From assembly GCA_041687475.1 (NCBI GenBank), contig JAWLBW010000296.1, positions 1 to 5,881 on the forward strand: a DNA stretch of 5,881 bases, in the 5' to 3' direction. Below the pieces are notes generated by a model. That model worked only from the letters and a program-made list of their open reading frames with translations. It searched no databases and was not told where the DNA came from. The translations under genes were made by a program, and so were the position numbers. Every line of letters starts with the position of its first letter. The first letter of the stretch is position 1. The stretch comes from JAWLBW01 sp041687475 (GTDB taxonomy: Bacteria > J088 > JAWLBW01). Positions 1 to 5,139 of the stretch are shown piece after piece.

Positions 1-2
1 CG

Positions 3-1037
3 TTTTTTCTCGGTGGTGCGGCGGCGGCCCTTATCGGATTCGGCCTGCCTTTTTTTACCAAGCTGTATTTTCTATCGTTGGTCGGCTTCGGTGCGCTCGC
101 ATGGCTCGGATACCTGCTGTTCTGGGTGTATCCCAAGTTGACGGCTTCCTTTGCCGACACCGATAAGCGGTATAAGCAGAAGTGCGCAGAGGAAGAGAAA
201 GCCAAGCGCGAGTTCGACGAGCAGACCCGTCAGATTCAGGAACTGGTTCGCGTGCTGAAGGTCATTGATGCCAAGGACCTCATCAAACTGGCCGGCGAAC
301 TCACGCAGCTCAAGCAGAAGCGCGGCGAGCATGAGCAGGAGTGGAAGGCGTTTTCGGAATCTGTCGGCGACGAAACCAGGCTGAAGGCCGATTTCGAGCG
401 GCAGGAAGCCGAAGTGGCGTTGTTTGAAGAAGAACTTCGCAATGCCGGGGCCATTACCCGCGATATTCACCAGATTGACCAGGAACTCACGCGCCTTGTG
501 ACCCTGCGCGACAGCGGGGGGGCTGCGGCCATGTCGCCTGCCATGGCTGCGCCCGGCATGGCGATGGTTTCGAGCACGGCCGGCGAGGGAACGGGTATCG
601 CCCGCATTCTCGAAGTCGGGGCCGAAACCGCACGCCGCAGCGAAGAAGAATTCGCACAACTGGTGGGCGAGAGGTTCAACATGTACCTGAACGCCATCAG
701 CCCCGGCCGATTTCACCCGGTCGAGCTGCGCCCCGGTAGTGAACCGGTGTTCCGGCGGGCCGACTTCGGTGGCGCCGAAACCACACTGGCCGCGTTGGGC
801 GACGGTGCGCGAGTCTCGGTGGCTTTTGCCCTGCGCGCCGCGATTCTGGAAATCGTCTTTGCCACACGCCGGTTTCCCCTTGTCGTCGATGACCCCTTCG
901 GCCCGCTCGACGACAAGCGTCGCGGCGTTGTGGGCAAGGTACTCAAGCGTCTCGCCGGCCACACGCAGGTCATTCACCTTACGCCGATCAAGGCGTTCGC
1001 GAGCCTGGCCGACAATCACGTCGAACTTCCTGCCTGA
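3..1037 (+). CDS. Membrane-anchored SMC/Rad50-like ATPase, YhaN-like, C-terminal part (5' partial)
   Basis: The frame is open to the left edge, so the start and the N-terminal Walker A half are missing; 344 residues are visible, numbered here from the codon at 3. Two hydrophobic segments come first (about residues 2-18 and 22-43, with GFGALAWLGYLLFWVY in the second). A charged, Glu/Lys/Arg/Gln-rich probable coiled coil follows (about 52-170), then a Gly/Ala/Met-rich linker (171-197), then an ABC-type C-terminal lobe. That lobe carries a variant signature LGDGAR (265-270), Walker B LVVDDPF (from 293, Asp296-Asp297) and D-loop GPLDD. DDPF after Walker B and an L-x-D-G-x signature are typical of YhaN/COG4717 proteins, relatives of SbcC/Rad50 that often carry a paired transmembrane segment within the coiled coil. 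The canonical H-switch histidine is not at its usual place (T327-P328). A role in DNA end metabolism at the membrane is inferred from the family only. Confidence is high for the ATPase class, moderate for YhaN. Confidence 0.82.
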   Translation, partial: FFLGGAAAALIGFGLPFFTKLYFLSLVGFGALAWLGYLLFWVYPKLTASFADTDKRYKQKCAEEEKAKREFDEQTRQIQELVRVLKVIDAKDLIKLAGELTQLKQKRGEHEQEWKAFSESVGDETRLKADFERQEAEVALFEEELRNAGAITRDIHQIDQELTRLVTLRDSGGAAAMSPAMAAPGMAMVSSTAGEGTGIARILEVGAETARRSEEEFAQLVGERFNMYLNAISPGRFHPVELRPGSEPVFRRADFGGAETTLAALGDGARVSVAFALRAAILEIVFATRRFPLVVDDPFGPLDDKRRGVVGKVLKRLAGHTQVIHLTPIKAFASLADNHVELPA

Positions 1038-1060
1038 ACTTGGCCTGCTTCCCGCCTGAA

Positions 1061-1077
1061 CCGCGCCTGCGGCGCGG
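1061..1077 (+). terminator. GC-rich hairpin after the ATPase gene, possible transcript end
   Basis: CCGCGCC-TGC-GGCGCGG is a perfect 7-bp stem with a 3-base loop, starting 23 bases after the ATPase stop codon. No T-run follows it on either strand, so it is not a classical intrinsic terminator. It could protect the mRNA 3' end or assist Rho-dependent termination. Confidence 0.3.
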
Positions 1078-1143
1078 AATGCCCGGTGACCGATGTCCGA
1101 TGGGCGAGCCCGTGCTGTACGGTTGTCGGGGGGGGGGTACACG

Positions 1144-1164
1144 GAGACGCCGAGACGCAGAGCG
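1144..1164. repeat. Short purine-rich tandem repeat, 8-nt period
   Basis: GAGACGC occurs at 1144-1150 and again at 1152-1158, followed by a partial GAGCG copy at 1160-1164. It sits just after a run of ten G (1128-1137). Short purine-rich tandem repeats of this look can be dispersed elements in environmental genomes, but with only two full units visible its status as a genomic repeat is unproven. Confidence 0.35.
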
Positions 1165-1365
1165 TTGCTACTCGCCCCCGGGGAACCGTGCTTCCCCATG
1201 ACTTCTTTGCCCGTTCATGGCCGGCGTTTGACTACGCCGCAAACTGTCAATGACGTGTGTGCCCACGCGACATGGGGGCCCACCGCGCAACCCGCCCGCA
1301 ACATGAGGAATATTGGTCCGGTACTTTTTCGGGCGACGGACGACTATGTCGGTCGACCGCGCGCA

Positions 1366-1380
1366 GCCGTGCTGCACGGC
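1366..1380 (-). terminator. Hairpin directly after the acetyltransferase stop, possible transcript end
   Basis: GCCGTG-CTG-CACGGC forms a perfect 6-bp stem and begins 2 bases beyond the TGA stop (1383-1385) of the acetyltransferase. No T-run follows on the minus strand, so it is at best a weak or Rho-assisted terminator or a stabilising 3' hairpin. Confidence 0.25.
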
Positions 1381-1382
1381 CC

Positions 1383-1937
1383 TCATGTCAGCGAGCGTAT
1401 CACGCGACAGGGATTGCCGGCCGCGAGCACCCCGGGGGGCACGTCGCGTGTAACCACGCTGCCCGCACCGACGACGGCGCCGTCGCCGATTCGCACGCCC
1501 GGTAGAATAAGCGCGCCCCCGCCTATCCACACGTCGTTGCCGATAGCAATGGGCCTGCCGAATTCCTGCTTGCGCCGCAAACGCGCGTCGAACGGGTGCA
1601 GGGGCGTAAGTATCTGCACAGCCGGGCCGAGTTGCGAAAAGTCGCCGATGCGCACCTCGCACACGTCCAGCACCACGCAGTTGAAGTTGCGGAAAACCCG
1701 TTCGCCCAGGTAAATGTTCGAACCGTAATCGCAGAAGAAAGGCGGTTGCAGCCAGACGGTGTCGCCGCCCGATCCGAAGAGAGCACGCATAAGTCGTCGT
1801 TGGCTTTCGGTTTCGGTCGGTGCGGCCCGGTTGATTTCGCTGCATATTGCACGGGCACGGCTGCGGGCGGAAGCCAATTCGGCATCGTGCGGGTCGTAGA
1901 ACTCGCCCCCCAGCATCTTCTCGCGTTCTGACGCCAT
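1383..1937 (-). CDS. Maltose/galactoside O-acetyltransferase-type sugar acetyltransferase
   Basis: This 184-residue protein matches the length and layout of the Maa/LacA/NodL family, which transfers acetyl from acetyl-CoA to a sugar hydroxyl in the cytoplasm. An N-terminal helical Mac domain (about 1-60; the MASEREKM start echoes the MSTEKEKM of E. coli Maa) precedes a left-handed beta-helix of hexapeptide repeats (about 70-165). Landmarks are FFCDYGSNIYLG (67-78), the presumed catalytic His114 in a LHPFD motif (THPID in Maa), IGNDVWIGGGALILPGV (132-148), the VVTRDVP turn and the closing GNPCRVIRSL. The ATG at 1935-1937 is chosen because it fits the family N-terminus; an upstream in-frame ATG at 2010-2012 would translate through a terminator stem. 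No good Shine-Dalgarno sequence precedes it. True substrate unknown: maltose, another sugar or a surface glycan are all possible. Confidence 0.9.
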   Translation of the reverse strand: MASEREKMLGGEFYDPHDAELASARSRARAICSEINRAAPTETESQRRLMRALFGSGGDTVWLQPPFFCDYGSNIYLGERVFRNFNCVVLDVCEVRIGDFSQLGPAVQILTPLHPFDARLRRKQEFGRPIAIGNDVWIGGGALILPGVRIGDGAVVGAGSVVTRDVPPGVLAAGNPCRVIRSLT

Positions 1938-1967
1938 TATATCGGGATAGCCGCAAGTGGAGCGGAG

Positions 1968-2006
1968 AAAAAAGGGGAGTGCGTTTCCACCGGAAACACA
2001 CCCCCC
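1968..2006 (-). terminator. Strong Rho-independent terminator for the 72-residue gene
   Basis: On the minus strand a 15-bp stem (2006-1992 pairing with 1988-1974, two G-U wobbles) with loop GGT is followed at once by TTTTTT (1973-1968). The inner part reads GTTTCC-GGT-GGAAAC. It begins 19 bases after the stop codon of the small gene at 2026-2244. The plus strand has no T-run after the stem, so it works in one direction only. Confidence 0.88.
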
Positions 2007-2025
2007 CGGCACGGGATGTGCTCCT

Positions 2026-2244
2026 TCAGAGACCGGCCGCGCGCAGCCGCTCCCGCATCAGCATGCGCGCTTCGTACTTGTCCCGGGCCTCCAACCCATT
2101 GCAGAGTGCCTGGGCCGATGTCGCATCGACCTCCGACGCGAAACGGGCCACCTGCAGATGGCCGCGTCCATCGGGGTAGTGTCTGCCGAGGTAGAGTTCG
2201 AAGTTCCGGTCGCCGTGCCGGCCGACCCAGACAGGATATACCAT
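2026..2244 (-). CDS. Small hypothetical protein, 72 residues
   Basis: I do not recognise this protein. Several independent signs show it is a real gene: an ATG (2242-2244) preceded by a perfect GGAGG (2249-2253) at 4-base spacing, a near-consensus promoter just upstream, a strong terminator just downstream, and codons rich in G/C at third positions. The N-terminal half (VYPVWVGRHGDRNFELYLG, then HLQVARF) looks like short beta-strands with aromatic and His residues. From about residue 40 (ATSAQALCNGLEARDKYEAR) it looks like an Ala/Arg/Glu-rich helix ending in basic residues. There is no signal peptide, membrane segment or metal-binding cluster (one Cys only). It is probably cytosolic; the basic helix could contact nucleic acid or a partner, but that is only a guess. 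It appears to be transcribed alone. Confidence 0.82.
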   Translation of the reverse strand: MVYPVWVGRHGDRNFELYLGRHYPDGRGHLQVARFASEVDATSAQALCNGLEARDKYEARMLMRERLRAAGL

Positions 2245-2270
2245 GGTGCCTCCGTTCGCTGTTTCAGCCG

Positions 2271-2299
2271 ACTATAGGACAGTCGAAGGAAAACGTCAA
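2271..2299 (-). promoter_or_regulatory. Sigma-70-type promoter of the 72-residue gene
   Basis: On the minus strand TTGACG (2299-2294) and TATAGT (2276-2271) are separated by exactly 17 bases, one mismatch each from consensus. Transcription would begin near 2264, giving an untranslated leader of about 20 bases that includes the GGAGG ribosome site. It lies in the gap after the rsmG fusion gene, so the small gene need not depend on read-through from it. Confidence 0.82.
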
Positions 2300-2373
2300 C
2301 GGGGGCAGGCAATGCTATTTTCGACGACGCCGACGCGTCTTCTGTTCGGGCAGAATGGAGCGGGCGAGAAAGC

Positions 2374-3759
2374 TCAACTCGGGGCTTTCGCCAGGGTTGC
2401 GGCCAGCAACGCGCCGGGTTCGACCTCGAGGTCGTGAGCGACCCCCGATTGGGGCCATGGCGATGGACGGGCCGAGAGCAGAAGGCGGGCACGGGGCGCA
2501 GGGCGGTCTGCCGGTCCTGCCAGATGTACCCCTCCGGGCATGCCGGGTGGCAGGTCGTTCACGGCGGGACCGCGCAGGTAGCGGGCCTGCAAGGCCGTCG
2601 CACCCGCGGCCTGCAGGGCACGGGGGTGAAAGGGGTGCGCCGCCTCGGCGAGCAGTACCACGTCGGGCACCCCGAAGCGCACGGCGCTGCGCACCGCCGC
2701 CCCCAGTTCGCCGGGGTCCTTCAGGTCGAGCAGAACGCAGCGGTCGGGAAGGCCGTCCCGTTCGCCCTTCCACGTGTCGAACGTGGGCACCTTGACGATG
2801 ACGAGGGGCAGGTTCGTGCCGGCGGCATCGACCATCGCGAACAAATCACGGCTCAACGCGAGCGCCGGAAAACCTGTGGCCTCGGGCACGGTTTTCATGC
2901 CTTCGCGCAGCAACACCACGTCGACCGCATCGGGCTCGTGCTGCAGAATTTCAAGGGCAGCCTTGCCGCCGGCAATCGAAAGCCCTTCCTTACGGATTCC
3001 CCGGGTCGTGAGCAGCGTTTTCCAGGTGCGGAAGCGGGCGTTGTCGGCACTGGTAATGGGCGGCGTTTCGACCGGGCGTGGGGCCGGTACGTCGTTGCGT
3101 TCGTAAACGACCAGCCGCCGACGATTGTCGGTGTCGAGCAGGCGATAGGGAATGTCGGCGGTCAACCCGTACCAGCGTTGGTATTTTTCGGCCTGGCGCA
3201 ATTCGTCTTCGCACTCGGGGCCTTTCATGAAGATGATTCGCGCACCCGGCCGGGTGCAGCGCAGTACCCGCTGCAGGGTTTCGGGAATGGTTTCGACCGC
3301 CCGGGTAACGACGCCGCCCACCTGACGTTCATAGTCGGGGGCGATGCGGTGCCCCAGCACCTCGACGTTTTTCAGGCCCAGCTTGTCGACGCACTCGCGC
3401 AGGAACTGGTTGCGTTGGTGTCGACCCTCGGAGAGAAGAAAATGTACCTGGGGATGCAGAATCGCGAGGGGAAGGCCCGGAAATCCCGGCCCTGTGCCGA
3501 TGTCGAGCAATTCGTCGGGCAAATCGACAAGCTCTCCGACAATGGCGCTGTCGATGTAGAGCTTGACCACCATCGCGTCGAACTCGTAAATGCGCGTCAT
3601 GTTCAGCGCTTCGTTACGTTCGCGCAGATACTGATGGTACGTCCAGAACTGGTCGGCCTGGCGATGTGTGAGCTTGATGCCGGCGCCGGCCATCATGTCG
3701 ACGAGCCGATCTTTGCTCGGCCGACTGGTAGAATAAGTCTGATTCGAGGGCATCTTCAT
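2374..3759 (-). CDS. rsmG: RsmG (16S rRNA G527 N7-methyltransferase) fused to a degenerate TrmH/SpoU-like domain
   Basis: The 461-residue product is about twice the length of ordinary RsmG (roughly 210). Residues 15-220 are RsmG (GidB), which methylates N7 of G527 in the 530 loop of 16S rRNA: the AdoMet motif is LLDIGTGPGFPGLPLAI (84-100), followed by EGRHQRNQFLREC (111-123), VTRAVETIPETL (151-162) and GARIIFMKG (172-180). After a Pro-rich linker (224-234) comes a TrmH/RlmB-like half: a probable substrate-binding domain (about 237-325, with LTTRGIRKEGLSIAGGKAALE) and a SPOUT-like domain (338-458) with DPGELGAAVRSAVRFGVPDVVLL (348-370). The later SpoU motifs are not recognisable. The first of two close ATGs (3757-3759; next at 3751-3753) is chosen as start; neither has a Shine-Dalgarno sequence, and an ATG at 3829-3831 is possible but would run deep into the divergent gene. 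RsmG activity is likely; the role of the second half is unknown. Confidence 0.9.
   Translation of the reverse strand: MKMPSNQTYSTSRPSKDRLVDMMAGAGIKLTHRQADQFWTYHQYLRERNEALNMTRIYEFDAMVVKLYIDSAIVGELVDLPDELLDIGTGPGFPGLPLAILHPQVHFLLSEGRHQRNQFLRECVDKLGLKNVEVLGHRIAPDYERQVGGVVTRAVETIPETLQRVLRCTRPGARIIFMKGPECEDELRQAEKYQRWYGLTADIPYRLLDTDNRRRLVVYERNDVPAPRPVETPPITSADNARFRTWKTLLTTRGIRKEGLSIAGGKAALEILQHEPDAVDVVLLREGMKTVPEATGFPALALSRDLFAMVDAAGTNLPLVIVKVPTFDTWKGERDGLPDRCVLLDLKDPGELGAAVRSAVRFGVPDVVLLAEAAHPFHPRALQAAGATALQARYLRGPAVNDLPPGMPGGVHLAGPADRPAPRARLLLSARPSPWPQSGVAHDLEVEPGALLAATLAKAPS
3726..3734 (+). promoter_or_regulatory. Possible extended -10 promoter for the RluA-type gene
   Basis: TGG-TAGAAT is an extended -10 (TGn) joined to a hexamer one mismatch from TATAAT. 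A start near 3741 would leave about 20 bases before the GTG at 3761, including GAGGG at 3746-3750 as ribosome site (10-base spacing). No good -35 is seen. The site lies inside the first codons of the divergent rsmG gene. Confidence 0.4.
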
Positions 3760-3788
3760 AGTGAAAGCAAAAGGCCTTGCCTTGTCAA
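3760..3788 (-). promoter_or_regulatory. Possible promoter for the rsmG fusion gene
   Basis: On the minus strand a perfect TTGACA (3788-3783) is followed after 17 bases by a poor -10, TTCACT (3765-3760). Transcription would begin near 3753, at or beside the second ATG of rsmG, so this promoter would give a nearly leaderless mRNA. The match of the -35 is good, that of the -10 weak. Confidence 0.22.
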
Positions 3789-4480
3789 ATTCAATCTCTG
3801 CAAACCCCGCGTCGCTGGTGGCCGGGCGCATTCTTTACGTCGACAACCACCTGCTCGTGGTCGACAAACCGGCCGGCATGCTCGTGCAGGGCGACAATAC
3901 CGGCGACGTATCGCTGCTTGATGCCGCGCGCGAATGGGTGCGCATCGAGTTCGAAAAGCCCGGCAATGTTTTCCTGGGTCTGGTGCACCGGCTCGATCGC
4001 CCGGTGTCGGGCGTCGTTGCCTTTGCCCGCACGTCGAAGGCGGCGTCTCGGCTGGCCGAGCAGTTCCGCTCGCGCAGCACCTCGAAAATCTATTGGGCGC
4101 TCGTCGAAGGAAGGCCCCAGGGCGAGGGAGAATTACGGGGCCGCATCAAGCGGCGCGACCGTTTCGCCCGCATCGTGACCGAGGGCGGCCAGGAGGCACA
4201 CCTGAAGTACCGGCGCCTCGCCGAAGCCGGGGGCATGTCGCTGGTCGAGGTCGAACTGGGCACCGGTCGTCACCATCAGATACGACTGCAGTTTTCACAC
4301 GCCGGGCATCCGATTGTGGGCGATTTGCGCTATCGCGCCACACGTTCCTTCGGCAACGAGCGGGCCATTGCCCTGCACGCCCGCTCGCTCACCATCGAAC
4401 ATCCGACCCGGGACGAACGCATGACCTTCACCTCGGCACCGCCGTGGCCGGCCGTCGGCCCCTGGCCGCTCGAGAAATAG
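3761..4480 (+). CDS. RluA-family RNA pseudouridine synthase without S4 domain
   Basis: This 239-residue enzyme isomerises uridine to pseudouridine in rRNA or tRNA. The RluA signature is plain: ILYVDNHLLVVDKPAGMLVQ (24-43), GLVHRLDRPVSGVVAFAR (73-90) with catalytic Asp79, KIYWALVEG (109-117) with the conserved Tyr111, and GTGRHHQIRLQFSHAGHPI (167-185) followed by GDLRY. No S4 RNA-binding domain precedes the catalytic fold, unlike RluC/RluD and like RluA or TruC, so the target cannot be named. The GTG at 3761 is supported by GAGGG ten bases upstream and is the first start after an in-frame stop. However, the first 19 codons are A/T-richer than the body and carry no family match, so a GTG at 3818 (220 residues) is a fair alternative. 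It is transcribed divergently from rsmG, with which it shares a role in RNA modification. Confidence 0.92.
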   Translation: MKAKGLALSNSISANPASLVAGRILYVDNHLLVVDKPAGMLVQGDNTGDVSLLDAAREWVRIEFEKPGNVFLGLVHRLDRPVSGVVAFARTSKAASRLAEQFRSRSTSKIYWALVEGRPQGEGELRGRIKRRDRFARIVTEGGQEAHLKYRRLAEAGGMSLVEVELGTGRHHQIRLQFSHAGHPIVGDLRYRATRSFGNERAIALHARSLTIEHPTRDERMTFTSAPPWPAVGPWPLEK

Positions 4481-4515
4481 AAAAGGCGACGAATTCCGAA
4501 ACGGTTATCGTCGCC
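4475..4515 (-). terminator. Intrinsic terminator of the CBS-domain gene
   Basis: Reading the minus strand, GGCGACGA (4515-4508) pairs perfectly with TCGTCGCC (4492-4485), with an inner CCG-TTT-CGG hairpin in the 15-base loop, then the T-rich tail TTTTCTATTT (4484-4475). The tail overlaps the stop codon of the converging RluA-type gene. In the plus direction no T-run follows, so it should act mainly on the CBS transcript, whose stop codon lies 23 bases upstream. Confidence 0.72.
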
Positions 4516-4538
4516 CGTGTCTGCGGGGCGGGCCGCGC

Positions 4539-5012
4539 TCAGGGGTTCGGACGGGCCCGCTCGCCGGCGGTGGGGCTGCGGCCCTCGGCTTTGGCGCCGT
4601 GCGAAATTCCTTCGAGGGCCTCGCCTCCTTCTTCTTCGTCGGTAACGGCCAGATCGCCCAGCGAAACCACGCCCACCATGCGGTCGTTGTCGACCACGCA
4701 CAGGCGGTGCACCTGCCTGTCGGCCATGATGGCGGCGGCACGTGACAGGTCGGTATCGGGCGCCACCGAAACCAGGTTGTTTCGCGTCATGTACGACGAC
4801 ACCTTGGCATTGTGAACGTCGACGCCTTCGGCAACCGCACGAATGGCGATATCTCGATCGGTAATCACGCCCACCAGCTTGTTCTGATTCGACGAGTCGA
4901 CCACCGGAATGAAGCCCGTATCGTGTTCCTTCATTTTTTTCGCCGCCTCGACGATAAAGGCGTCGGAGGTGACTTCGGCGGGGTTTTTCGTCATGACTTC
5001 GCTGACTCTCAT
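4539..5012 (-). CDS. Tandem CBS-domain protein
   Basis: The 157-residue protein consists of two CBS motifs (about 1-60 and 70-125), which pair into a Bateman module that usually binds adenine nucleotides or AdoMet. Family marks are MRVSEVMTKNPAEVTSD at the start, GFIPVVD (33-39), LVGVITDRDIAIRAVAEG (46-63), a second SSYMTRNNLVSVAPD (72-86), VHRLCVVDNDRMVGVVSLGDLA (101-122, shown by its ends) and a GEALEGIS tail motif (130-137) followed by a flexible Arg/Pro-rich end. No catalytic or membrane domain is attached, as in the stand-alone stress-type CBS proteins. The ATG at 5010-5012 is fixed by AGAGGTG at 5-base spacing (5018-5024) and by the family N-terminus. It lies 127 bases after the rRNA methyltransferase on the same strand, perhaps in one transcript, and ends before an intrinsic terminator. 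Its ligand and partner cannot be read from the sequence. Confidence 0.92.
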   Translation of the reverse strand: MRVSEVMTKNPAEVTSDAFIVEAAKKMKEHDTGFIPVVDSSNQNKLVGVITDRDIAIRAVAEGVDVHNAKVSSYMTRNNLVSVAPDTDLSRAAAIMADRQVHRLCVVDNDRMVGVVSLGDLAVTDEEEGGEALEGISHGAKAEGRSPTAGERARPNP

Positions 5013-5041
5013 CGCTTCACCTCTTTGCAGAAATACACGGT

Positions 5042-5122
5042 CTACTCTGGGTGAAAGGCCAGGTCTGCGCAGCGGCAATCGGTGCAGATGCAGGGGCCGG
5101 GTCGGCCGGGCTTGCGAAGCAT
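5042..5122 (-). CDS. Possible small cysteine-rich ORF, 26 residues
   Basis: Between the methyltransferase stop and the CBS gene an ATG (5120-5122) opens 26 codons ending in TAG. The product would carry a dense cluster CICTDCRC (four Cys as C-x-C-x-x-C-x-C) and end in FHPE, suggestive of a zinc or other metal knuckle. Most third codon positions are G or C, as in real genes here. Against it: no convincing ribosome site, very short length, and no family I recognise. It may equally be chance reading of a GC-rich spacer. Confidence 0.25.
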   Translation of the reverse strand: MLRKPGRPGPCICTDCRCADLAFHPE

Positions 5123-5139
5123 GCGGCTCGGCAAGGCGT

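Larger units (their letters stand above)
1038..1382. other. Non-coding gap between convergent genes
   Basis: These 345 bases separate the converging ATPase and acetyltransferase genes. I see no believable gene: the frames open here lack family resemblance. It holds the 7-bp hairpin at 1061-1077, a run of ten G (1128-1137), an 8-nt-period tandem repeat built on GAGACGC (1144-1150, 1152-1158 and a partial third copy), a weaker hairpin GGGGAA/TTCCCC (1180-1185 with 1192-1197), the palindrome GGTCGACC (1351-1358) and the hairpin at 1366-1380. No intrinsic terminator with a T-run was found for either flanking gene. Confidence 0.6.

Noticed and set aside
72..1199. A 375-codon open frame on the minus strand, opposite the ATPase.
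   Set aside because: Compositional shadow of the ATPase coding strand; its product has no coherent domain and its frame runs past the gene into the spacer.
1936..1941. TATAAT as a promoter for a shortened acetyltransferase starting at its second Met.
   Set aside because: No -35 at the right distance, no ribosome site before that Met, and the first Met matches the family N-terminus.
1168..2001. A 277-codon minus-strand frame overlapping the acetyltransferase.
   Set aside because: Arg-rich translation of the wrong frame; the acetyltransferase frame has full-length family homology.
1357..2049. A 13-base repeat (CCGCGCGCAGCCG at 1357-1369 and 2037-2049) flanking the acetyltransferase, like attachment sites of a mobile insert.
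   Set aside because: Low-complexity GC sequence likely by chance; one copy lies inside the coding region of the 72-residue gene, and no integrase or transposase is present.
2318..2345. A possible terminator after the rsmG fusion (stem GACGC/GCGTC).
   Set aside because: Only 5 bp with no T-run downstream on the minus strand.
2395..2640. A frameshift as the explanation for the missing SpoU motifs in the rsmG fusion.
   Set aside because: I read the other two minus-strand frames across this stretch and found no GxEG or SLN-like motif, so the frame as given is the best one.
2434..3921. A 495-codon open frame on the plus strand, opposite the rsmG fusion.
   Set aside because: It is a mirror of the GC-rich rsmG gene: no family motif is visible in it, whereas the minus strand shows clear RsmG motifs.
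3934..4815. A 293-codon plus-strand frame spanning the RluA-type and CBS genes.
   Set aside because: It runs through a terminator and two well-supported genes in wrong frames, with no recognisable domain.
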